Assembly: GCA_020427985.1 (NCBI GenBank)
Contig: JAGQNR010000002.1
Span: 20,475 to 77,141, forward strand
Direction: 5' to 3'
Origin: Candidatus Saccharimonadota bacterium
Lineage (GTDB): Bacteria; Patescibacteriota; Saccharimonadia; Saccharimonadales; UBA4665
DNA: 56,667 nt
Part shown: positions 8,442-17,139 of the stretch, in pieces
Layout of the letters: each line of letters begins with the position of its first letter
Numbering within the stretch: the stretch's first letter is position 1
Notes under the pieces: model-generated
The model's database searches: none
What the model was told of the DNA's origin: nothing
The model's input: only the letters and a program-made list of their open reading frames with translations
Made by a program: the position numbers and the translations under genes

Positions 8442-9890
8442 ATGAACACACCGATTCGTACTCGATTTGCCCCCAGCCCTACCGGCTACCTCCATGTTGG
8501 TGGCATTCGTACCGCACTCTTTGCCTACCTGTTGGCACGCCAAAACAAGGGCCAGTTTGTGCTACGGTTTGAAGATACCGACAAAAAACGCGAGGTCGTC
8601 GGCAGTGCCGAACACCTTATTGCTAGTCTGCGTGCTATTGGCATTGATTACGACGAAGGCCCCGATATTGGTGGTCCCTACGCACCTTACATCCAAAGTC
8701 AACGTCTTGATAGCTATCGTCAGTGGGCACAAAAACTCATCGACAAAGGTCTGGCCTACGCCGACCCCTACACTCCCGAACAGGTCCAGCAATTTCGTGA
8801 ACAAGCTCAAGCTGCCAAAAAAGCTTTTTTGTACCGCAACCATCGTCCTAAGCAGCCTCCGGCCTGGGATGGCACCCAACCACTACGATTTAAGTCTACT
8901 CCCCAGAGCTATACCTATCATGATGCCGTCATGGGTGAAACGACCACTAGCTCAGAAGTAATTGACGATATTATCCTTATAAAGTCCGATGGCTATCCAA
9001 CCTACAACTTCGCTCACATCATCGATGACACCGAGATGCACATTACCCACATCATCCGCGGTCAAGAATTTTTGAGCAGCATGCCCAATTATTTGGCGCT
9101 CTATGAGGCGCTCGAGCTTACGCCACCGGTGTTTGCTCATATGCCGCACATCATGAACGAACAGGGCAACAAAAAACTTGGCAAGCGCGATGGCGCCAAA
9201 GACGTGCTAGATTACATTCGGGACGGCTATCTGCCAGAAGCCCTTATGAGCTTTATTGCGACAATGGGGTGGAACGACGGTACTACTCAAGAAACTTATA
9301 CGAAAGCTGAGCTCATTAAACGCTTTAGCCTAGAAAAAATCCAGCGGAGTGGCGCACGGTTCGACGAAAAACGGCTGCTGTGGATGAACGGTCAGTTTAT
9401 TCGTGAGCTTCCCCTCGACGAGCTTTATACACGGGTTTCTGGGAATGGGCAAAGTGTTGGCCATGAAAACTTCTGGCCAGAAGCAGCCGCTGGAGCAGAT
9501 GAAGCCTATAAAAAACAGGTGCTTGCTCTTGCACAAGACCGGCTAAAGACCTTAGCTGACCTAGGTGGGTTTGGATACTTTTTTACTATTCCAAGTAAAG
9601 ACCTCTCACTCATAACAGATAACAAACAGCTTAAAAAACTCAAACCAAGTGAAATTGCCCAACTGGTGCAAGCCAGCTACGATAAACTGGCGGCCCTCAC
9701 CGAGTGGACACCAGAAACCATCCAGGCCGCCCTAAATGAGCTCCTTGAGCAAACGGGCCAAAAGCCGGGTATACTTTTTAGCCTGATACGTATTTATGCC
9801 ACCTGGGCGCCGTTTAGCCCCCAGCTCAACAACACACTAGCCTTGCTCGGTCAAACCCAAACTCTTGAGCGTCTAGGAGCGAGCCTTTAA
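8442..9890 (+). CDS. gltX: Glutamyl-tRNA synthetase
   Basis: 482 aa, the usual length for the bacterial enzyme. It starts MNTPIRTRFAPSPTG with the HIGH-type motif HVGG at 18-21, then RFEDTD, and the KMSKS-type loop KLGKR at 245-249. The C-terminal anticodon-binding helices follow. The enzyme charges tRNA-Glu; with no GlnRS seen here, it may also feed a GatCAB pathway, but that is outside this window. A matching tRNA-Glu lies at 21.7 kb. The stop overlaps by 4 bases the end of a WhiB-like remnant on the other strand. Confidence 0.97.
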   Translation: MNTPIRTRFAPSPTGYLHVGGIRTALFAYLLARQNKGQFVLRFEDTDKKREVVGSAEHLIASLRAIGIDYDEGPDIGGPYAPYIQSQRLDSYRQWAQKLIDKGLAYADPYTPEQVQQFREQAQAAKKAFLYRNHRPKQPPAWDGTQPLRFKSTPQSYTYHDAVMGETTTSSEVIDDIILIKSDGYPTYNFAHIIDDTEMHITHIIRGQEFLSSMPNYLALYEALELTPPVFAHMPHIMNEQGNKKLGKRDGAKDVLDYIRDGYLPEALMSFIATMGWNDGTTQETYTKAELIKRFSLEKIQRSGARFDEKRLLWMNGQFIRELPLDELYTRVSGNGQSVGHENFWPEAAAGADEAYKKQVLALAQDRLKTLADLGGFGYFFTIPSKDLSLITDNKQLKKLKPSEIAQLVQASYDKLAALTEWTPETIQAALNELLEQTGQKPGILFSLIRIYATWAPFSPQLNNTLALLGQTQTLERLGASL

Positions 9891-10194
9891 GATCTGTAGC
9901 GGTTGTAGTTCTTGGCACCCCAAACCCCGTAGCCTAGACTAGCACTCTTACCAAAAGCAAGACATGCTTGCCGCACGGCGCATCTGCCGCAAACTGTCTT
10001 AGCCTGTTTAATCGATTGTTTAACTGTAGAAAAAACAGCTCCGGGCTTTCCTTAAGACACACCGCTTCGTTTCTCCAATCTCCGTTACTATATAGGTCGA
10101 GTTCAGACGCACTGAGGTCATTTTTACTTCTAGACTGAGCTACTCCAGCAGGCTCGACTTCCTGGGAAGTATCAATTGTACGATTAACTGCCAA
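9887..10194 (-). pseudogene. WhiB-like iron-sulfur regulator, frameshifted
   Basis: Read on the - strand from TTG 10194, frame 1 gives an N-terminal part ending DWRNEAVCLKESPELFF. After a run of six T (GAGCTGTTTTTTC), the frame one base back gives STVKQ, then VCGRCAVRQACLAFG and GYGVWGAKN, ending at 9887. Together these match WhiB architecture: DWR..A.C, then C..C.....C ligands for a [4Fe-4S] cluster, then the G.WG turn and a basic tail. WhiB proteins are otherwise typical of Actinobacteria and their phages. The break may be decay, a sequencing error at T6, or -1 slippage; two stops in the upstream ORF favour decay. Confidence 0.65.
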
Positions 10195-10540
10195 AACCCG
10201 AGTGCATATTTCGTGGAGCGACCTTGCCAGAAGTAGCAATGATATCTGGTCCGTATCTCTTGGCAATATGCGTTCACACCCGTGACCAGTGGACGATAGG
10301 GTCAGTGTTGTCTGGTATGCCGCCATGTTCAGCCAAAAAAGGAAACACCTCGCCGACACCAATCGGGCGCTCAGTTGCAAACATATGCCTAATGACACTA
10401 TTTGCTTGCTCGTGGATAATTTATTTACGTTGTTGCTCAGGCGAAAGTTCAACCGCTCTTTGGGCCCTCGGAAAAGCAACAGGACTCAAAAAATCTAGTT
10501 GCGCTGCGTCGTTAACAGATAATTGGCTCGTCCAGGTCAT
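10184..10540 (-). pseudogene. Unknown gene upstream of WhiB remnant, two in-frame stops
   Basis: From ATG 10540 one frame reads MTWTSQLSVNDAAQLDF and continues as convincing protein sequence. It is cut by TAA at 10421-10423 and TGA at 10274-10276 and ends at 10184, overlapping the WhiB start. Segments such as IIHEQANSVIRHMF and HIAKRYGPDIIA look coding on both sides of each stop. I do not recognise the family; the HIAKRYG segment could belong to a helix-turn-helix. Together with the WhiB relic this fills 9891-10560, which holds no intact gene. Confidence 0.5.
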
Positions 10541-10625
10541 TTGTTCGCCTATACTAATGTTGTGCTCCTTTTGCAGGACAGTGCACCACCCATTACCCAG
10601 ACTGCAAGCATAAACAAAATTCTGC

Positions 10626-10631
10626 TACAAT
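10626..10631 (+). promoter_or_regulatory. -10 box TACAAT, 7 nt before ATG 10639
   Basis: The spacing predicts a transcript starting at the ATG (leaderless). Confidence 0.5.
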
Positions 10632-10638
10632 AATCGAT

Positions 10639-11841
10639 ATGCAAAGCGACTTTAAGCCTTGGCGCTCAAAACCAAAACCTTTACCGTCGAATCAAACCAA
10701 CATTGCCGAGCCAGCCGCTGTCGACCCTATAGCTACTGAGCATGATACGCCCGCTCCACAGTTAGCCAGTACTCAAGCGCTCCGTAAGCACTTCTGGGAA
10801 CGACATTGGACGCTTAACCGCAAACGCACAAGTATGATTGGGCTCGTGGCTGCAGTACTACTCAGCGCAGGCCTGTTTGGCCTATGGTATAGTCGTCAGC
10901 CCATGCCAGAGCCCCCGACACCCAAAGTCAGTATTAAACCCAAGCCCAAAGCCCCACCCATCTATAGTAACCTAAGTGGTCTGCCAGTAGACGCAGCCGC
11001 TAATCAGCGGCCTGTCATTGGAGTGATGATTGAAAACAGTCTTGAAGCTCGGCCGCAAAGCGGATTAGGCGAGGCAAGTGTCGTTTTTGAAGCCATTGCC
11101 GAGGGTGGTATTACCCGATTCTTAGCATTCTATCAAGATACTCAGCCCAGTTCGATTGGTCCCGTGCGAAGCGTGCGCCCTTATTACGCACAGTGGTGTA
11201 TGAGCTTTGACTGTGCGCTGGCTCATGCCGGCGGCAGCCCCGAGGCCCTGAGTAACATTCGCACCTGGGGAACAAAAGACCTCGACCAGTTTGTCAACGG
11301 TGCGGCCTACAGCCGAATACAGGGGAAATACGCTCCTCACAATCTTTATACCTCATACAGCCAGCTAGCTGCTTTGGCATCGGCCAAGAGTTATGGGCCG
11401 GCAACTTTTACTTCGTTTTTACGCAAAAAAGAGGCACCCTCTAAAACACCTTCAAACCCAACGGTCTCTGTCGCCATATCGAGTCCCAACTTTTCGTCTA
11501 GCTACACTTACGACGCCAAAACAAACAGCTATCATCGTTCGCAGGCCGGGGCGCCTCACCTTAGCATTCAGTCCGACGGTAAACAAGTGCAAATAACACC
11601 AAAGGTTATTGTTGCTCTCGTTATGGGGTATGGAGTGGCGGCCGATAAACATTCTCAGTACACGACAACGGGTTCTGGCGAAGCCAAAATATTCCAAGAC
11701 GGCAATGTAGTGGTCGGTTCCTGGAGTCGCGCCAATGAAACAGCACCGTTTGTGCTCACTGATGCCACTGGACAAGCTGTAGCGCTCAATCCTGGCCAAA
11801 CCTGGATTGTAGCTGTTTCGAGTAGCGGACTCGTACGGTAG
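10639..11841 (+). CDS. DUF3048 (YerB-like) membrane-anchored protein
   Basis: 400 aa. There is a cytoplasmic tail, one membrane segment at about 64-83, then the DUF3048 domain with its hallmarks RPVIGVMIENS, ARPQSGL, A..VFE..AEGGITRFLA and IGPVRSVRPYY. YerB-family proteins sit on the outer face of the membrane; their molecular role is not established. The stop is 4 bp before the histidine kinase start, so the two are almost certainly one operon, hinting that this protein works upstream of or alongside that sensor. Confidence 0.88.
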   Translation: MQSDFKPWRSKPKPLPSNQTNIAEPAAVDPIATEHDTPAPQLASTQALRKHFWERHWTLNRKRTSMIGLVAAVLLSAGLFGLWYSRQPMPEPPTPKVSIKPKPKAPPIYSNLSGLPVDAAANQRPVIGVMIENSLEARPQSGLGEASVVFEAIAEGGITRFLAFYQDTQPSSIGPVRSVRPYYAQWCMSFDCALAHAGGSPEALSNIRTWGTKDLDQFVNGAAYSRIQGKYAPHNLYTSYSQLAALASAKSYGPATFTSFLRKKEAPSKTPSNPTVSVAISSPNFSSSYTYDAKTNSYHRSQAGAPHLSIQSDGKQVQITPKVIVALVMGYGVAADKHSQYTTTGSGEAKIFQDGNVVVGSWSRANETAPFVLTDATGQAVALNPGQTWIVAVSSSGLVR

Positions 11842-11845
11842 CAAG

Positions 11846-13378
11846 ATGAATTTTTACGACAAATTTTTGCGCCACATCAGCACGCATATATTAACAGTGC
11901 TGATTATTCTGGCGGTGGTACCAGCAGGAGTTGCCCTGTTAGTACGCCACTATCTGCCCGTAGAAGGGGTGTTGTTGTTTGTCGTTGCAATTGGGCTAGT
12001 GGGAGCGCTTGTGGCGCAGCGAAGCATTATCGAGCGAACGACAGAACCTGTTAAGGCACTCTGGGACGTCATACAGTTTGTTTCACCCAAAAGCACCCAG
12101 ACTGCCGCACCAAAGCTTGATATATTGCATAGCGGTCGCGAAATGATAGCCGTCATGGCTAACCAGGTGTATCAACTTGCCCAATCAGTTGACCACGCCA
12201 AAGACCTACGAGGTGCCAAAGATACTTCTCTACATGCAAGCTTCATTGCTAATAGCTTGCCCTTACCTCTAGTTGTCCTAGACAAAGATGAATCAATTGT
12301 TTTTGCCAATAAGGCAGCCTTGGAGTACCTTGCTCGGCCAGCTGACGAAGTTGAGGGCAATAATGTTTACAGTATCTTTGATTTTTCATTTTCCGACGAC
12401 GATACATTTGACACTTGGCTCAAACGCAGCAAGCATAAATCGGTTAGCACGAGTAGGACGTGGGAAAGAGTCCGTCTTGGCCTGGTTGACCAAGCGAACA
12501 ACAAACAGTTCGATCTGGCTGCTCACTACAATAAGTCAAACCCCTTTGGCTACGAAACAGTGTTAGTGCTTTTTGACCACACCGAAACGTACGGACAAGA
12601 CGACCAATCCCTTGGGTTTATTGCCCTAACGGTGCACGAACTGCGCACGCCGCTCACCTTGCTACGAGGCTATATCGAAGTATTTAAAGAAGAAATTGGC
12701 CCCAAGCTAGCTCCTGACTTGCAGGAATTTATGCAAAAAATGGAGGTTTCAGGACAGCAGCTCTCGGCCTTTGTTGATAATATTCTTAACGTTGTTAAGG
12801 TGCAGGATAACCAGCTTGAGCTTCACCTTAAACAGGAAAACTGGAATGAGGTGCTTGACCATGTTGTCAGCGACCTCTCTTTGCGAACTGAGGTCAGAGG
12901 TATTACGATTAAAACAGATATCGCCAGTGACCTTCCGCCTGTCGCAGTTGATCGTTATAGTATATACGAAGTACTGAGTAATCTTGTTGACAACGCGGTT
13001 AAATATTCAGGTACGGCTAAACAAATATTCATTAGTGCCTCTGTCAACAAAGAGGGTATGGTTGAAACGAGCGTCAAAGACTTTGGAGTAGGTATCGACA
13101 GTTCTATCTTGCCACATATTTTTGACAAATTTTATCGCGACCACCACAACCGTGCAAAAGTTGGAGGCACGGGTTTGGGTCTGTACCTGTGTCAGGCAAT
13201 TGTAAAGGCGCATCATGGGAGCATTTTTGTTCGCAGCAAGGTGGGCCAGGGGAGTACCTTCTTCTTTACGGTGGTACCCTACCACAAGCTTTCTGACGAG
13301 CTTAAGGCCAATGCCAAAAACGGTATTACCCGCGAAGCACATGGCTGGATAAAAAACCACTCATATTACAAGCGCTAG
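11846..13378 (+). CDS. Membrane PAS-domain sensor histidine kinase
   Basis: 510 aa. Two membrane helices (about 14-33 and 40-57) with a very short outer loop are followed by a PAS domain (about 130-245), the HisKA dimerisation helix with phospho-acceptor His264 in VHELRTP, and an HATPase with N box (SNLVDNAVKYS), G1 (DFGVGID) and G2 (GGTGLGLYLC). With almost no external domain it probably senses an intracellular signal or the membrane itself. It follows the DUF3048 gene by 4 bp. A single-domain response regulator lies 146 bp downstream under its own promoter. Confidence 0.95.
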   Translation: MNFYDKFLRHISTHILTVLIILAVVPAGVALLVRHYLPVEGVLLFVVAIGLVGALVAQRSIIERTTEPVKALWDVIQFVSPKSTQTAAPKLDILHSGREMIAVMANQVYQLAQSVDHAKDLRGAKDTSLHASFIANSLPLPLVVLDKDESIVFANKAALEYLARPADEVEGNNVYSIFDFSFSDDDTFDTWLKRSKHKSVSTSRTWERVRLGLVDQANNKQFDLAAHYNKSNPFGYETVLVLFDHTETYGQDDQSLGFIALTVHELRTPLTLLRGYIEVFKEEIGPKLAPDLQEFMQKMEVSGQQLSAFVDNILNVVKVQDNQLELHLKQENWNEVLDHVVSDLSLRTEVRGITIKTDIASDLPPVAVDRYSIYEVLSNLVDNAVKYSGTAKQIFISASVNKEGMVETSVKDFGVGIDSSILPHIFDKFYRDHHNRAKVGGTGLGLYLCQAIVKAHHGSIFVRSKVGQGSTFFFTVVPYHKLSDELKANAKNGITREAHGWIKNHSYYKR

Positions 13379-13512
13379 GCGAAGAGTTTATAAGAAACTG
13401 TTAGAGCATCTTTCTTCACCGAAGCTGCGGAGAACAAGGACAGCAGAGGCTCGAGTGAAGCACGCAGTTCTCTATCCAAGTAAGTCTTCTAGTTTTTGCT
13501 CTTGCAACCGTC

Positions 13513-13518
13513 TATACT
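13513..13518 (+). promoter_or_regulatory. -10 box TATACT, 6 nt before ATG 13525
   Basis: The 6-nt spacer predicts a leaderless response regulator mRNA. It also shows the regulator can be expressed separately from the kinase gene upstream. Confidence 0.55.
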
Positions 13519-13524
13519 AAACGC

Positions 13525-13917
13525 ATGACCCCCACACTTAAAAACATCCTCTGCATAGAAGACGAGCATTTTATTAGTGAACTTTACGTTCGAGCCCTTA
13601 CTAAGGCCGGCTACGAGGTAGACGTTGAGATGGACGGCCAAAAAGGCCTCGACCGCGCCAAGAGCAACCAATACGACATTATTCTACTCGACCTAATGAT
13701 TCCCACGATTACTGGTATAGAAGTCCTCCGCCACTTGCGTGACAAGTCTGAAACCCCCAAGCTGAAAGCCCGAATCATCATTACGACCAACCTTGAACAA
13801 CGCCAAGATATTCGCGAGGATATCGAGAGCCAAGCCGATGGCTACCTTGTTAAAGCTTCTATAACCCCTCACGAGCTTGTTGACTTTTTATCGCAGCTCG
13901 AGCCCAATACGCCCTAA
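13525..13917 (+). CDS. Single-domain response regulator (REC only)
   Basis: 130 aa, a complete receiver domain: acidic pair IEDE at 11-14, phospho-acceptor Asp56 in LLDLMIP, switch Thr in ITTN, and the conserved Lys in YLVKAS. No output domain follows, so it must act by protein contact or as a phosphate relay. It is the likely partner of the kinase just upstream. The spacing between acceptor Asp and Lys is normal for an active receiver. Confidence 0.92.
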   Translation: MTPTLKNILCIEDEHFISELYVRALTKAGYEVDVEMDGQKGLDRAKSNQYDIILLDLMIPTITGIEVLRHLRDKSETPKLKARIIITTNLEQRQDIREDIESQADGYLVKASITPHELVDFLSQLEPNTP

Positions 13918-14161
13918 CGTAACAGGCTTGTTCGTTGCACAAACTACACTATGCTTGTGGTTTGCAGTGGCGTACACTGTGAATAGCCACGTGAGGACTG
14001 GTAAGCTACTTACAGAACTGTTAGCCTATTTTTACCCCACGGACTATACCATTGGGTTGCATACTCCGGTCCCTGCAATACCTCATTACAACAAGATTCC
14101 TTATTTGAGTAGGTGAGTCAACGGTCTCCCGCGCTACAGGCATCTTATTTATAAAACCCGT

Positions 14162-14193
14162 TGCCGACAAACAGCTTTGTTTTCGGCATTTTT
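14162..14193 (+). terminator. Hairpin followed by T-run upstream of SOS cassette
   Basis: TGCCGA (14162-14167) pairs with TCGGCA (14183-14188), with an inner CAAA/TTTG extension and a TT bulge, then TTTTT. It lies in the 308-bp gap 13918-14225 and would end transcription from the kinase/regulator region before the umu cassette. Nothing else is supported in that gap. Confidence 0.5.
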
Positions 14194-14225
14194 GCGTTTT
14201 ACTAAACTGTAATGAGGACTCACTT

Positions 14226-14480
14226 ATGACCACTATTAACCAACCGGTAACCGTCGCCGCCTATTACTTTACCGGCAGCGAACTCCGTTCATTTCCACGC
14301 ACTATCGAGCACTCTGGCCGAACCATTACCTTTCAAAACGGTCTGCGCTATCTTGTACGGCGTGGCCAGCAAGCCATCAAACTCTTTGACATGGCCAGCG
14401 ACGACGGCCATACCTACCGTCTGCGTCAAGACGGTCAAGCTTGGACACTCCTGGGACTACGGGCAGGGGAGGACCGCTAA
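14226..14480 (+). CDS. Small conserved-looking protein, first gene of the umuDC cassette (84 aa)
   Basis: ATG 14226 is preceded by GAGGA at good SD distance. The product is a compact beta-rich soluble protein with strand pairs such as RTITFQNGLRYLVRRG and HTYRLRQDGQAWTLLG. No family is recognised. It is followed after 1 bp by a 60-aa ORF that overlaps umuD, and then by umuC, so it belongs to one SOS-type operon and may help or restrain the mutagenic polymerase. That role is inferred from position only. Confidence 0.6.
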   Translation: MTTINQPVTVAAYYFTGSELRSFPRTIEHSGRTITFQNGLRYLVRRGQQAIKLFDMASDDGHTYRLRQDGQAWTLLGLRAGEDR

Positions 14481-14481
14481 T

Positions 14482-14664
14482 ATGGAGCGTTACTACCTTA
14501 CCGAAGACATCGCACAGATACAGCACCATTTTCCTGGGTCAGAAGCAGTCGCCATCGAGACACCATTTGACCTCACCGATAAGCCAGTGCAGCGCCGTAC
14601 ATACACTGATATATTTCAAACCATAACTCCTAAACTACGCTGGGATATACGATGGATACACTAA
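14482..14664 (+). CDS. Small protein, second gene of the umuDC cassette (60 aa)
   Basis: ATG 14482 lies 1 bp after the previous stop, with GGGGAGG upstream. The product begins MERYYLTEDIAQIQHHFPG and ends in a basic/aromatic tail, with no membrane segment. Its last 13 bases overlap the umuD start, so translation is probably coupled. It is of unknown family. The tight packing argues that it is real and works with the UmuD/UmuC pair. Confidence 0.55.
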   Translation: MERYYLTEDIAQIQHHFPGSEAVAIETPFDLTDKPVQRRTYTDIFQTITPKLRWDIRWIH

Positions 14665-15032
14665 ATCTCTTGCAAGAAACAGCTACCGCCCTCGGGAGCG
14701 ACGTCGCAACTCACGCTGGGTTTCCTAACCCCGCCGCTGGACGCACCAGAACGCCCCTCAGCCTTGATAAGCTCCTCATTACCTCACCGGCCAGTACCTA
14801 TTTGTTTCGCATTCGCGGGCACAGTTGGCATGACAGCGGTATATATGACGGTGATATCGCTGTTGTTAACCGAGCACTTCGGCCCAAACCAAGTGCAATC
14901 GTCGTCTACACAACAGATACCGGCGAGCTTTGCATAGCCAAATGGAGTAAAATCTGCCCGCAACACACCACTCAAGATGCCACTCTCTGGGGTGTTGTCA
15001 GCGCAACTATCCACTTAACTCTTAACTCTTAA
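14652..15032 (+). CDS. umuD: UmuD-like self-cleaving S24 peptidase
   Basis: 126 aa. An Ala-Gly cleavage site in HAGFPNPAAG corresponds to the UmuD CG/FPSPAAD region. Catalytic Ser is in RGHSWHDSGI (UmuD GDSM) and catalytic Lys in ELCIAKW. SGIYDGDIAVVN and WGVVSATIH complete the LexA/UmuD fold. In the SOS response RecA filaments stimulate self-cleavage, and the product joins UmuC to form DNA polymerase V. There is no N-terminal HTH, so it is not LexA. The last codons and stop lie inside the heptamer array 15015-15070, which therefore encodes its C-terminus (HLTLNS). Confidence 0.9.
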   Translation: MDTLNLLQETATALGSDVATHAGFPNPAAGRTRTPLSLDKLLITSPASTYLFRIRGHSWHDSGIYDGDIAVVNRALRPKPSAIVVYTTDTGELCIAKWSKICPQHTTQDATLWGVVSATIHLTLNS

Positions 15033-15070
15033 CTCTTAACTCTTAACTCTTAACTCTTAACTCTTAACTC
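15015..15070 (+). repeat. Perfect tandem array, 8 copies of heptamer TTAACTC
   Basis: Eight uninterrupted TTAACTC units (56 bp) span the end of umuD and the gap before umuC. The identical unit, also in 8 copies but on the other strand, lies at 51039-51094. Unit number could affect the spacing between umuD and umuC, and a change within the first two units would change the UmuD tail. Confidence 0.95.
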
Positions 15071-15080
15071 ACATTTTCTC

Positions 15081-16403
15081 ATGTACGCACTCATCGATTG
15101 TAATAATTTTTTTGTCAGCTGTGAGCGACTCTTTCGGCCCGAGTTTGCGACGGTACCGGTTGTCGTGCTTAGCAGCAACGACGGCTGTGCCATATCACGC
15201 AGTGCCGAGGCCAAAGCCCTCGGCATCACCATGGGCGAGCCACTCCACAAACTCCGTGAGCGCTTTACCGTAATTGACCCGACAAGCCAATGCTCAGTGC
15301 CGTCACAGGGTCGACCGAGCGTCGTGGCGTATAGCGCCAACTTTGAGCTCTACGGCGATATAAGCGAGCGCATCGTCAGCACACTCTGTAGCATTACCCC
15401 CCAAATTGAGATATATAGCGTTGATGAGGCATTTTTGGACCTATCACCCCTCGATATCGATAATTACATTAAGTGGGGAGGGCGCATCCGGGACTACCTC
15501 CTGCGACAGATTGGCATACCGGTAAGTATTGGTGTCGCCCCGACCAAAACACTCTGCAAGCTTGCGAACCACCATGCCAAAAAAGACCTCTCGACCGGTG
15601 GTATGGTATATCTAGACCCATACCATAACGCAGCCCACTACCAACAACGACTCCGAGACACAGCCGTTGAGACCGTCTGGGGAGTTGGCTGGCGACTGGC
15701 ACCAAAACTCCGGGTCGAGGGTATCAGTACTGCCCTGGAGCTCGCACGACTGCGACCAAGGCAGGCTCAGCAACTCATGCATATTCAGGGTAGGCGGCTT
15801 GTTACCGAGCTGAGTGGCACAGCTTGTCTGCCACTCAAGCAAGCAACACCACCACAACACGCTATCGCCCGCGGTAGACAGTTTGGACATGATACCGACA
15901 GTTTGGGCGTCATTACCGCAGCCGTGACGAGCCTGGCCGCCCGCGCAGCTGCTGAACTCCGCCGTGAACATCAGCGGGCACACGATGCTACAGTGCTGCT
16001 TTCTACCAACCGGCGCAAGCCCAACTATACTCGTCGTGCACTTGCTATTAGACTCACCGCTCCGACTGCCGATACAGGAACTATTTGCCGCGCACTCATC
16101 GAGACTCTGGAACAGGGCTTTGAGCCGTACAAATACCATAAAGCCGAGGTTATCTTGCATAACCTCAGTAGCGATCAGCTGCTGCAAATCGATCTGCTCG
16201 GCAAGGTCGACGCCCGCAGTACTGAGCGCTCTGAGCGGCGCATGCATGCCCTCGATAGCATCCGCGCCAAATACGGCTCAGCGAGCCTCGGCTACGCCTC
16301 AGAACACCTCAGTACTGCCTGGCAGCCACGCAAGGCACTTTCCAGCCCTCGCTATACAAGCCACTGGCAAGAACTACCAGTAGCAACCATACTCGCAGAT
16401 TAG
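15081..16403 (+). CDS. umuC: Y-family DNA polymerase V catalytic subunit
   Basis: 440 aa. It starts MYALIDCNNFFVSCE with the first metal-binding Asp, followed by SNDGCAISRS, the catalytic YSVDEAFLDL, and SIGVAPTK. The C-terminal UmuC-specific little finger follows. The enzyme performs error-prone synthesis across lesions when bound to cleaved UmuD. It lies 48 bp after umuD, separated by the heptamer array, and ends by overlapping a - strand gene by 4 bases. This is full length for UmuC rather than DinB. Confidence 0.96.
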   Translation: MYALIDCNNFFVSCERLFRPEFATVPVVVLSSNDGCAISRSAEAKALGITMGEPLHKLRERFTVIDPTSQCSVPSQGRPSVVAYSANFELYGDISERIVSTLCSITPQIEIYSVDEAFLDLSPLDIDNYIKWGGRIRDYLLRQIGIPVSIGVAPTKTLCKLANHHAKKDLSTGGMVYLDPYHNAAHYQQRLRDTAVETVWGVGWRLAPKLRVEGISTALELARLRPRQAQQLMHIQGRRLVTELSGTACLPLKQATPPQHAIARGRQFGHDTDSLGVITAAVTSLAARAAAELRREHQRAHDATVLLSTNRRKPNYTRRALAIRLTAPTADTGTICRALIETLEQGFEPYKYHKAEVILHNLSSDQLLQIDLLGKVDARSTERSERRMHALDSIRAKYGSASLGYASEHLSTAWQPRKALSSPRYTSHWQELPVATILAD

Positions 16404-17017
16404 CTCGCGGCAGCCCAAAAGGGCTCAGCGAGCAGAGGACTACTCATGGCAATGTCAGAGGTTTCATGTAGCGCAAGATCACGCGCATCGTTTACTGTAA
16501 CACCGCATAGCTCACCGAGTTTCTGCAAAAACTCACTACTTGGGTTAGGAAATACCGAACAATGACCGCCATCATCAAGCAATTCCTCGTAGGCAGGCAT
16601 TCTGACTATAAACCCGGCATCCACAAGCGCTTGTAACCCCTGTCGGCCGAGTCGGTTCATAGCTTGCGACGATAAAATACTTCCACAGCGTTGGGGAGAT
16701 AGACTCACCGCTATTTCTTCGGTGTGGATGGCTTCGATAATACTGTCGGTCACACGCTGAGCGGCCGTGCTTTCAACCGTGGGTGGGCTAAATCTTTCGG
16801 TGCCGGTTTGGTCAACAGTAATTTTTGTAATCCCCAGACCGCTAGCCAAAATATCGAGTGGCAGCCGAGGAACGTGTCGAGTTCCTAGGCCCTCTGGGAT
16901 AGACTGAGATGATACGTTATGCTCATAGCCAGCTGGCAGCCTGGTACCAGACAGTCTGTCAGCCCATCTTAAGTCATGGACTACCGATGGCTGAACAAAA
17001 TGCATAGTTGCTGTCAT
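16400..17017 (-). CDS. Unknown protein, 205 aa, operator-linked cluster
   Basis: ATG 17017 has AAAGG in good SD position, unlike many leaderless genes nearby. The protein is soluble and acidic, with a central helix-rich part (AAQRVTDSIIEAIHTEEIAVSL, shown here as its key helix residues) and a C-terminal half (QALVDAGFIVRMPAYEELL). No family is recognised. A 20-bp near-palindrome lies 66 bp upstream; the same box precedes the other two - strand genes of this cluster. This suggests joint control, perhaps by the TrmB-like protein at 18250. Confidence 0.6.
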   Translation of the reverse strand: MTATMHFVQPSVVHDLRWADRLSGTRLPAGYEHNVSSQSIPEGLGTRHVPRLPLDILASGLGITKITVDQTGTERFSPPTVESTAAQRVTDSIIEAIHTEEIAVSLSPQRCGSILSSQAMNRLGRQGLQALVDAGFIVRMPAYEELLDDGGHCSVFPNPSSEFLQKLGELCGVTVNDARDLALHETSDIAMSSPLLAEPFWAAAS

Positions 17018-17082
17018 AGAACGCCTTTCTTAATTCGATACAGGCATACTACTCTTGTCATCCGTAAGCCACTAGACAATCT

Positions 17083-17102
17083 GGTGACAATATTTTGACA
17101 CC
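17083..17102. promoter_or_regulatory. Operator copy 1 (GGTGACAA-N4-TTGACACC)
   Basis: A 20-bp near-perfect palindrome, with one non-pairing position per arm, lies upstream of the gene starting at 17017. Its right half TTGACACC is identical in the copies at 17657 and 18193. Confidence 0.6.
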
Positions 17103-17139
17103 ATTTTACCCACCCTCATAGCAGCAGTCGAGAGCGAAT

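Noticed and set aside
10224-10613. 129-codon + strand ORF
   Set aside because: The opposite strand in this stretch reads as real protein with stops and leads into a WhiB-like sequence; the + reading is Cys/Trp-rich shadow sequence.
13877-14116. 79-codon ORF overlapping the end of the response regulator
   Set aside because: Starts inside the regulator in another frame and shows no promoter, SD or protein-like composition.
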